A stretch of DNA of 24,488 bases, from positions 1 through 24,488 of the forward strand of contig DILW01000024.1 of the NCBI GenBank assembly GCA_002425245.1, in the 5' to 3' direction. The translations under genes and the position numbers were made by a program. Below, one piece after another: positions 7,316 through 13,151 of the stretch. This DNA is from Betaproteobacteria bacterium UBA5582 (GTDB lineage Bacteria > Pseudomonadota > Gammaproteobacteria > Burkholderiales > Rhodocyclaceae). Each line of letters starts with the position of its first letter. Positions within the stretch are counted from its first letter, which is position 1. Under the pieces are notes generated by a model. That model saw nothing but the letters and a program-made list of their open reading frames with translations, made no database searches and was not told the DNA's origin.

Positions 7316-7678
7316 ATGGCACTCATCACATTCACCAGCCCGCTGCACAAGGACAAGACGGTTTACGCCGTCGCCGGCAGCAATCGCCAGACCGTACTCA
7401 CCCTGGCCAAGGAGCATCACATCCCGATCGATTTCGGCTGTGAAAATGGCGACTGCGGCACCTGCCTGGTCAAGGTCTCGTCGGTCGACGCCAAGCGCAG
7501 CCCGATGGGCGCGCCGCTCACCGATCACGAAATCCGCGTGCTGCGCGAACTGGGCAAGATCACCCAGGCCGAAGTCGACAAGATGCTGGTCGACGACCTG
7601 TGCCCGACCCAGTGGCGTCTCGCCTGTCAGATGGTCCTGCGCGACGAGGACCTGCTGATCGAGTACCCGAGCAAATAA
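7316..7678 (+). CDS. FeSII (Shethna protein II)-like [2Fe-2S] ferredoxin
   Basis: 120 residues with ligands C42-x4-C47-x2-C50 and C104. From memory, it matches the Azotobacter vinelandii Shethna protein II along its whole length: SPL near the N-terminus, then VAG, CENGDCGTCLVK, LTDHE-x2-VL-x2-LGK, RLACQ and DEDLLIE, with the same 50-residue insert between cluster ligands. FeSII binds NifH and NifDK under oxygen stress and locks them in a protected inactive complex. Homology suggests the same conformational protection here, but function is inferred. An 85-bp gap with no visible promoter precedes it, with AAAAAGGAAA as ribosome-binding site. nifQ starts 2 bp after its stop. Confidence 0.87.
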   Translation: MALITFTSPLHKDKTVYAVAGSNRQTVLTLAKEHHIPIDFGCENGDCGTCLVKVSSVDAKRSPMGAPLTDHEIRVLRELGKITQAEVDKMLVDDLCPTQWRLACQMVLRDEDLLIEYPSK

Positions 7679-7680
7679 GC

Positions 7681-8253
7681 ATGAACGCCCCGGATCGCCC
7701 CCACTACCGGCGCATGCTGCTCGATGCGCTGCTGGCGACGCCGGTCGCCGCCGTGGTCGCGGACGATCCGGAGCGGCCGCTGCTGGCCAGCCTGCTCGCT
7801 GGCCAGGCAGTCGGCGAAGGCTGCCTGCCGGCCGACCTGGGCCTCGGCGAAGCCGTTTTCAAGGATCTGCTCGACCACTATTTCCCCGGCTTTGTCCTGC
7901 CCCGGCACCCGCGCCAGGTGGACAGCATCCCCGAATGGACCGACCTGCAGCAACTGCTGCTCGACCACCGCGACCGCCAGCGGCCGACCGCCACCCTGGT
8001 CGCCAACATCGTCGCCACTGCCTGCGCCGGCCGCGACCACCTGTGGCAGGATCTGGGCCTGAGCAATCGCGATGAGCTGACCCAGCTGATGCGGACCAAC
8101 TTCCCCAGCCTGGCCCAGGCCAACAGTGGCGACATGAAGTGGAAGAAATTCCTCTATCGCCAGTTCTGCGCCCAGGAAGGCATTTACGTCTGCCCCGCGC
8201 CCTCGTGCGGGGTATGCAAGGATTACGCGAAATGTTTTGGACCGGAGAACTGA
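7681..8253 (+). CDS. nifQ: Molybdenum donor protein NifQ
   Basis: 190 residues. The C-terminal Mo/Fe-S binding motif C171-x4-C176-x2-C179-x5-C185 (CPAPSCGVCKDYAKC), preceded by MKWKKFLYRQFC, is diagnostic of NifQ. NifQ carries a Mo-Fe-S cluster and delivers molybdenum for FeMo-cofactor assembly on NifEN. Start ATG 7681 comes 2 bp after the stop of the FeSII-like gene. The 3' end overlaps draG by 22 bp, so the two are translationally coupled. The N-terminal half is poorly conserved, as usual for the family. Confidence 0.95.
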   Translation: MNAPDRPHYRRMLLDALLATPVAAVVADDPERPLLASLLAGQAVGEGCLPADLGLGEAVFKDLLDHYFPGFVLPRHPRQVDSIPEWTDLQQLLLDHRDRQRPTATLVANIVATACAGRDHLWQDLGLSNRDELTQLMRTNFPSLAQANSGDMKWKKFLYRQFCAQEGIYVCPAPSCGVCKDYAKCFGPEN

Positions 8254-9185
8254 TCGCCCGCAGCGCGCCGATACGCCGCCGCGTCACCGCCGAACGCTCG
8301 CCCCTGGCCGAACGCGCCGTTGCCGCCTATGTCGGCCTGGCCATCGGCGACGCCCTCGGCGCCACGGTCGAGTTCATGACCCCCAAGGAAATCCGCACCC
8401 ACTACGGCGTTCACGAGAACATCACCGGCGGCGGCTGGCTGCGCCTCAAACCCGGTCAGGTCACCGACGACACCACGATGGCCCTGGCGCTCGGCGAATC
8501 CATCCTCGCCGCCGGCCGCGTTGACGCACTTGCCGCCGCCGACGCCTTCGATGCCTGGATGCGCGCCAAGCCGGTGGATATCGGCAACACCGTGCGCCGC
8601 AACCTGGTCAGCTTTCGCAGCAGCCGCAATCCGGAAGCGCCGCTGTCCGAGCACGACGCCGGCAACGGTGCGGCCATGCGCCTGCTGCCGGTGGCCCTGG
8701 CCTGCTACGGCCAGGCCAGGGATGACGTGATCGCCGCCAGCCGGGCGCAGGCCCATGTCACGCACCACAACCCCCTGTCCGACGCGGCCTGCGAAACCCT
8801 GATCTTCATGATCCAGGACTTTCTCGCCGGCCGCGACGCGCTCACCGTCGAACGCGAGCACGCCGCCGCCCTGGTTGCTGCCTTCCCGGTCTTCGCCTGG
8901 GATCGCAAACACAGCGAGAACCCCAGCGGTTACGTGGTGGAAACCGTACAGGCGGTGTTCCAGTCGCTGTTCGCCACCGAGTGCTTTGAAGACTGCCTGA
9001 TCGACATCGTCAACCGTGGCGGCGATGCCGACACCACCGGCGCCATCGCCGGCATGCTGGCCGGCGCCCGCTACGGGCTCGACGGCATCCCGCGGCGCTG
9101 GCTGCGCAGCCTCGACGAACTGACCCGGGTGCGCTGCGAAAAGCAGGCCGAAGCCCTGATCGCACTGTCCGGAAGGGCTGCCTGA
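8232..9185 (+). CDS. draG: ADP-ribosyl-[dinitrogen reductase] hydrolase DraG
   Basis: 317 residues from ATG 8232. DraG removes ADP-ribose from NifH and so restores nitrogenase activity after ammonium or darkness signals. The metal-binding motifs of the ADP-ribosylglycohydrolase family are intact: T78-D79-D80-T81 (VTDDTTMALALGES), HDAGNGAAMRLLPVAL in the middle, and D265-x-D267-T-T (GGDADTTGAIAGMLAGARYG). AYVGLAIGDALGATVEFM at the N-terminus is the usual first helix. It overlaps nifQ by 22 bp and ends the nifB operon. The matching transferase draT lies about 10 kb away beside nifH, rather than adjacent as in Rhodospirillum or Azospirillum. Confidence 0.95.
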   Translation: MFWTGELIARSAPIRRRVTAERSPLAERAVAAYVGLAIGDALGATVEFMTPKEIRTHYGVHENITGGGWLRLKPGQVTDDTTMALALGESILAAGRVDALAAADAFDAWMRAKPVDIGNTVRRNLVSFRSSRNPEAPLSEHDAGNGAAMRLLPVALACYGQARDDVIAASRAQAHVTHHNPLSDAACETLIFMIQDFLAGRDALTVEREHAAALVAAFPVFAWDRKHSENPSGYVVETVQAVFQSLFATECFEDCLIDIVNRGGDADTTGAIAGMLAGARYGLDGIPRRWLRSLDELTRVRCEKQAEALIALSGRAA

Positions 9186-9259
9186 CAAGGCCTTGCGGAA
9201 GTGGATGACTTTTGCTGGCGGATTGGGTAAATTCGCGCGCCGCTCACACGGGTTACGCC

Positions 9260-9766
9260 ATGGACAACGACATCCAGATTCGCCTGATACAGGAAGACGA
9301 TCGCGTTTTTCTCGACATGCCGGACAGCCCGGACAACCCCTGCATTTCCTGCGGCGCCTGTTGCCAGCACTTCCGCATCTCCTTCTACTGCGGCGAGCTG
9401 ACCGGCGGTAGTGGCGGATTCGTCCCGGTCGAACTGGCGACCATGCTCAACCCGGTGATGGCCTGCATGAAAGGCACCGAAGCCGGCGGCGCCCGCTGCA
9501 TCGCGTTGCAGGGCACGGTCGGCCAGCCGGGCATCGCTTGCGCCATCTACGCCAACCGGCCGACGCCCTGCCGCGAATTCCCGACCTGGTTCGACGACGG
9601 CAGCCCCAACCCCGATTGTCAGCGCCTGCGCGCCGCCATCGGCCTGCCGCCGCTGCAGGCGGTAGCCCCCGCACAGGCGGGTACGGACTGTTGCAAACCG
9701 TTACTTGAGGGCGAGCCGGCGCCCCCTTATGCTGTGACCCATGCGCTGAACAGACATCAGCCATGA
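9260..9766 (+). CDS. YkgJ family cysteine-cluster protein
   Basis: 168 residues from ATG 9260. It has the CxxCxxCC signature C28-x2-C31-x2-C34-C35 (CISCGACCQHFR), with further cysteines at 44, in GGARCIAL, in GIACAIYANRPTPCREFP and in PDCQRL. This is the pattern of the YkgJ / zinc- or iron-chelating (PF03692-like) family, whose function is not established. The conserved TPCREFPTW segment is also present. No membrane segment. It follows draG by 74 bp with no sigma-54 or NifA site in the gap, so it could be read through from the nif operon or have its own promoter. Confidence 0.8.
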   Translation: MDNDIQIRLIQEDDRVFLDMPDSPDNPCISCGACCQHFRISFYCGELTGGSGGFVPVELATMLNPVMACMKGTEAGGARCIALQGTVGQPGIACAIYANRPTPCREFPTWFDDGSPNPDCQRLRAAIGLPPLQAVAPAQAGTDCCKPLLEGEPAPPYAVTHALNRHQP

Positions 9767-9804
9767 CGGTAGGGTCTCCTCCCCCTCGCCCCGTGACCGT
9801 CCAG

Positions 9805-9836
9805 AAAGCCTCGTACTCCCCCCGGTGCGAGGCTTT
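9805..9836. terminator. Bidirectional terminator between convergent genes
   Basis: Arms AAAGCCTCGTAC (9805-9816) and GTGCGAGGCTTT (9825-9836) pair over 12 bp (one T-G) around an 8-nt loop. A-rich and T-rich ends on both sides make it usable in both directions. It separates the YkgJ-like gene from the convergent LysR gene. Confidence 0.85.
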
Positions 9837-9841
9837 CGCCT

Positions 9842-10684
9842 TTATGGGGCGAGCAAGGCCGCACCCAGGGTTTTCAGGGCGGCCAGCGGCGGCGCCTCGT
9901 GCAGGCTGATCATGCCGGTAGGCACCCGGGCGATCTCGGGCGGCACCGTTTCCACCATCAGATCGTCGGCGTGCAGCGACTGCTCGACCACGCGGCGCGG
10001 CATCAGGGTCCAGCCGAGGCCGACCGAAACGCAACCGAGAATGCCTTCGAGCGTGCCGAACTCCATCGCATCGGTCAGCGTGTGCCCCTGGCTGCGCTGC
10101 CAGGCCAGCGCCCGCGCCCGGTAGGCGCAGCCCTCGCGGAACAGGATCAGCGGCTGCAGCCGCGGATCGCTGCCGGCGGCGTGCACCTGTACCAGTTCCT
10201 CGACCACCAGTTCCTCGAACTGCAGGTCGGGATCGACCACCGGCCCGGCGATGAAGGCGCAGTCGAGCTTGTGCTGGCGGACCTTGTCGGCGAGCGCCGC
10301 GCTGGTGTCGGTAAACACCCGCAGTTCCATGCCCGGATGGCTGGCCCGCACCGCTTTCAGTGCCCGCGGCAGGTGCAGGGCGGCGAAGGTTTCCATGGCG
10401 CCGATGCGCAACTCGCCGGTACTCTCGCCGACCTGGCGCACCGCCGCCGTCGTCTGCCGCTCCAGCATCAGCATGCGCCGGGTGTAGTCGAGCAGCACCC
10501 GGCCCGGCGGTGCCAGTTCCAGCCCCCGCCCCTTGCGGAAGAAGAGTTCGGCGCCGAGTTCTTCCTCCAGCCGGCGGATGCGTGCGGTGACGTTGGACTG
10601 CACCGTGTTCAGCTTGCGCGAGGCGGCCAGGATGCCGCCTTCCTCGACCACGGCCTGAAAGGTGCGAAGCGCAACCAGCTCCAT
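9842..10684 (-). CDS. LysR family transcriptional regulator
   Basis: 280 residues from ATG 10684, chosen over the TTG four codons upstream because TTGGAG then lies 6 nt before it. The N-terminal winged helix-turn-helix is typical (LVALRTFQAVVEEGGILAASRKLNTVQSNVTARIRRLEEELGAELFFR, given here in outline), with the substrate-binding domain after about residue 85. It is divergent from an MFS exporter-like gene. The 95-bp gap contains two palindromes that are good candidates for its operators. LysR regulators commonly control the divergent neighbour, so the MFS gene is the likely target; the inducer is unknown. Confidence 0.93.
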   Translation of the reverse strand: MELVALRTFQAVVEEGGILAASRKLNTVQSNVTARIRRLEEELGAELFFRKGRGLELAPPGRVLLDYTRRMLMLERQTTAAVRQVGESTGELRIGAMETFAALHLPRALKAVRASHPGMELRVFTDTSAALADKVRQHKLDCAFIAGPVVDPDLQFEELVVEELVQVHAAGSDPRLQPLILFREGCAYRARALAWQRSQGHTLTDAMEFGTLEGILGCVSVGLGWTLMPRRVVEQSLHADDLMVETVPPEIARVPTGMISLHEAPPLAALKTLGAALLAP

Positions 10685-10698
10685 GACTATCTCCAATA

Positions 10699-10730
10699 AA
10701 GAACGATTCGTTCTTGATAAATCAATTGAT
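10699..10730. promoter_or_regulatory. Palindromic operator region between lysR and the MFS gene
   Basis: AAGAACGA-T-TCGTTCTT at 10699-10715 is a perfect 17-bp palindrome, and ATCAATTGAT at 10721-10730 is a perfect 10-bp palindrome. They sit in an A/T-rich gap between divergent start codons, as expected for LysR recognition and activation sites. A third short repeat, GTTGG/CCAAC (10753-10766), lies just before the MFS ribosome-binding site. Confidence 0.65.
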
Positions 10731-10779
10731 GAGATAGCTTAACCCGTTTATTGTTGGCCTACCAACCGGAGACAAAATA

Positions 10780-11982
10780 ATGGACAACCAACGAGAACGA
10801 CTCAAAGTCCTTGGCGCAGGCATCTTCAGCCTGCTGCTGGCAATGGGCATCGCCCGCTTCGCCTACACGCCGCTGCTGCCCTTGATGCAGCAACAGGCCG
10901 GCCTGGGCATTGCCGACGCCGGCTGGCTGGCGGCAATCAACTATGGCGGTTACCTGAGCGGCGCCCTGCTCGCCTCGCTGGTCAGCGACCTGGTATTGAA
11001 GGACAAGCTGTACCGGGCCGGCATGATCCTGGCCATTGCCAGCACGGCGATGATGGGCCTGAGCACCGATCCGACGGTGTGGGCAGTGTCGCGCTTCGTC
11101 GCCGGCCTGAGCAGTTCGGCGGCGATGCTGTTCGGCACCGGGCTGATCCTCAACTGGCTGATCCGCCACCAGCACCGCAGCGAACTGGGCATCCACTTTG
11201 CCGGCATCGGCCTCGGCATCGCCGGCTGCTCCGCCGCCGTGGCGCTGATGCAGCAGTGGCTGGACTGGCGCGAGCAATGGTTCGCGCTGACCGCCCTCGG
11301 CTGCCTGCTGGCCGTGCCGGCACTGCGCTGGCTGCCGGCACCGGACACCAGCGGCCTGACCCGCAGCGGTGAAAAACTGGAGGACAACCCGCCGTCGCCG
11401 CTGTTCATGCGCCTGTTCATGGCCGCCTATTTCTGCGCCGGCGTCGGCTACGTGGTCAGCGCCACCTTCATCGTCGCCATCGTCGACCGCCTGCCGGGCA
11501 TGGCCGGCCAGGGCACGCTGGTCTTCCTCGCCCTCGGCATCGGCGCCGCGCCGGCCTGCATCGTCTGGGACCTGATCGCGCGGCGCACCGGCGACCTCAA
11601 CGCGCTGATCCTGGCCGCCGTGCTGCAGATCGCCGGCATCCTGCTGCCGCTGGCCGGTGGCCTGCCGGCGGCGCTGGCCGGAGCGATGCTGTTCGGCGGC
11701 ACCTTCATCGGCATGGTCAGCCTGGTGCTCACCATGGCCGGGCGCTACTACCCGACCCGGCCGGCCAAGATGATGGGCAAGATGACGGTCTCCTACGGCG
11801 TCGCGCAGATTCTGGCGCCGGCCATCACCGGCTGGCTGGCCGCCGGCCGGGCCGGCGATTACGGCGTCGGCCTCTACCTGGCGGCCGGCGTGATGCTGGT
11901 CGGCACCCTGCTGTTGCTGCTGCTGCGGGCGGTCAGCCGGCGCGAGGCCGCAGAATCGGCCTGCGTCTGCCCGCAGGGCTGA
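10780..11982 (+). CDS. YbfB/YjiJ family MFS transporter
   Basis: 400 residues with about twelve hydrophobic segments split by a central hydrophilic loop near residues 188-208. The opening GIFSLLLAMGIARFAYTPLLPLMQ and GWLAAINYGGYLSGAL are typical of the YbfB/YjiJ (MFS_4) branch. Substrate is unknown for this branch. ATG 10780 is preceded by CCGGAG 8 nt upstream. Divergent from and probably controlled by the LysR protein. It ends 3 bp from the convergent hemerythrin gene. Confidence 0.88.
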   Translation: MDNQRERLKVLGAGIFSLLLAMGIARFAYTPLLPLMQQQAGLGIADAGWLAAINYGGYLSGALLASLVSDLVLKDKLYRAGMILAIASTAMMGLSTDPTVWAVSRFVAGLSSSAAMLFGTGLILNWLIRHQHRSELGIHFAGIGLGIAGCSAAVALMQQWLDWREQWFALTALGCLLAVPALRWLPAPDTSGLTRSGEKLEDNPPSPLFMRLFMAAYFCAGVGYVVSATFIVAIVDRLPGMAGQGTLVFLALGIGAAPACIVWDLIARRTGDLNALILAAVLQIAGILLPLAGGLPAALAGAMLFGGTFIGMVSLVLTMAGRYYPTRPAKMMGKMTVSYGVAQILAPAITGWLAAGRAGDYGVGLYLAAGVMLVGTLLLLLLRAVSRREAAESACVCPQG

Positions 11983-11985
11983 GCT

Positions 11986-12357
11986 TCAGGCCTTGAGCCG
12001 CGCCGCCAGCGCGGCGTCCATGGTTGCCAGGTGAGTGGCGAACCAGTCCGGCAGGCCGCGCGCGTAGTCACGGGCCGCCTTCAGGCGACCGGCGGCAACG
12101 CCACGGCCGAAGTGCGCCAGTTCGCCGAGCACGCGCAGATGCTCGCTGTTGTGCTCGCCGATGGCAGGAAAGCGGCAGGCTTTCATCAGCTTGCCTTCGT
12201 GCTCGAAATGCGCCCGGGTGTGTTCAGCCAATTGTTTGAACAGGGCGGGGAATTCGTCGTCCGCAGCCGTCTGCAGGGCATCGGCGAGGGCGACGAATTC
12301 GCGGTGGGTGGCGTCCATCTCGGCCACCCCGAGCAGGAAACGCTCGTCCCAGGGCAT
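11986..12357 (-). CDS. Hemerythrin-domain protein, predicted NifA regulon
   Basis: 123 residues, a single hemerythrin domain with all iron ligands: H18, H50-x3-E54, H69-x3-H73, H109-x4-D114. It opens with MPWDERFLLGVAEMDATHREF, the bacteriohemerythrin form lacking the usual W-x-HxxxVGxxxxD start. The ATG overlaps the stop of the upstream unrecognised gene (TGATG), so the two are translationally coupled and should share the sigma-54-type promoter at 12962-12976. It is only distantly similar to the hemerythrin at 2236-2628. Oxygen binding or buffering during nitrogen fixation is a reasonable inference. Confidence 0.9.
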   Translation of the reverse strand: MPWDERFLLGVAEMDATHREFVALADALQTAADDEFPALFKQLAEHTRAHFEHEGKLMKACRFPAIGEHNSEHLRVLGELAHFGRGVAAGRLKAARDYARGLPDWFATHLATMDAALAARLKA

Positions 12358-12914
12358 CAGATGGCGCCGTGGTTTTCGCGCTTGTTGGCGTTGGTCTTGC
12401 CGAGCGCTTCCTCGATTGCCACTTCCGGGTACTTGAAGACGTGGCTCTTGAGCTCCTCGAACACCTTGACCACCTTGTCGGCTGCGCTCATGCCCTTGAA
12501 ATCGCCCTTCTCCAGCCCGAGGACTTCGCACAACTCGGTCCACACCATGCCCTGGACCATGGGAACGAAAACGACCGGTGCGCCATTGACGGTGTAGATG
12601 AAGGGGTTGTCGATGTTCACGGTGTACAGCACGAGCAGGCTGCCCGGCTTGATCTCGGCGCCGTACTTGTCCATCAGTGCGGGGAAGAACTGCAACTCGT
12701 CGATGGAACCGACCAGCAGCTTGAGTTCCTCGCCGGCAGTGAGCAGGATGGCCTGTTTCAGGACCTCGACCGGCGGCTTGCGGCGCCCCTGGGCGTCGGC
12801 GATTTCGCCTTCCTTGAGGACCAGTTCGCCACGGTAGGCGACCCAACCGGCTGTGCTGGCGGCTTCCTTGAAATTGGCGTTGAAGAACAGCGGCTCGTAA
12901 CGATCCATCAGCAT
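12357..12914 (-). CDS. Unrecognised protein, predicted NifA regulon
   Basis: 185 residues from ATG 12914 (AAGGA upstream); an in-frame ATG two codons later is the alternative. I do not recognise the family. There is no signal peptide or membrane segment, and only one cysteine (in TELCEVLGLE). The middle reads like a compact alpha/beta domain (GELVLKEGEIADAQGRRKPP, VLKQAILLTAGEELKLLVGS, LLVLYTVNIDNPFIYTVNGA, VVFVPMVQGMVWTELCEVLG), and the C-terminus is a charged helix. It is translationally coupled to the hemerythrin gene. It is preceded by a sigma-54-type promoter and a NifA site, so it probably works during nitrogen fixation, perhaps with the hemerythrin. Confidence 0.8.
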   Translation of the reverse strand: MLMDRYEPLFFNANFKEAASTAGWVAYRGELVLKEGEIADAQGRRKPPVEVLKQAILLTAGEELKLLVGSIDELQFFPALMDKYGAEIKPGSLLVLYTVNIDNPFIYTVNGAPVVFVPMVQGMVWTELCEVLGLEKGDFKGMSAADKVVKVFEELKSHVFKYPEVAIEEALGKTNANKRENHGAI

Positions 12915-12961
12915 TTTGGTTTTCCTTCCCTGAGTTGAAATAGTGTCCGTGGCGGGTAGTA

Positions 12962-12976
12962 GCAATTTCCTTGCCG
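12962..12976 (-). promoter_or_regulatory. Sigma-54-type promoter of the unrecognised gene and hemerythrin
   Basis: Minus strand CGGCAA-N5-TTGC: the -24 element matches TGGCAC at four of six positions, including the invariant GG. The -12 element is perfect and the GG-N10-GC spacing is right. It lies 47 bp upstream of the ATG at 12914. A NifA-type site 50 bp further upstream raises confidence. Confidence 0.72.
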
Positions 12977-13026
12977 TGCCGGGAAGCCAGTAGCCGCGGG
13001 AATCGCCGGCACCACAGCGCGGCTGT

Positions 13027-13042
13027 TGTCGACTTTGCGACA
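13027..13042. promoter_or_regulatory. NifA-type upstream activator site
   Basis: TGTCGACTTTGCGACA fits TGT-N10-ACA exactly. It differs from the nifB site at only two or three interior bases and shares TGTC-N7-CGACA with the nifB and nifH sites. It is 50 bp upstream of the minus-strand sigma-54-type promoter. The EAL gene starts 110 bp away on the other side, but no plus-strand -24/-12 pair is seen for it. Confidence 0.75.
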
Positions 13043-13151
13043 TCGATCTGCCACAAGGCCACCACACGCAATCAAGACAGACGCGATACACAGAAGGCAT
13101 AATCGGTGGCTTGAAGCGCCCTCATCCGGAGTCTTCCCAAGTGACCCGATC

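Noticed and set aside
10714..10730. FNR-like box TTGAT..ATCAA in the lysR-MFS gap
   Set aside because: The half-sites are 2 bp apart instead of 4, so it does not fit the FNR consensus; it is better explained by the overlapping palindrome.
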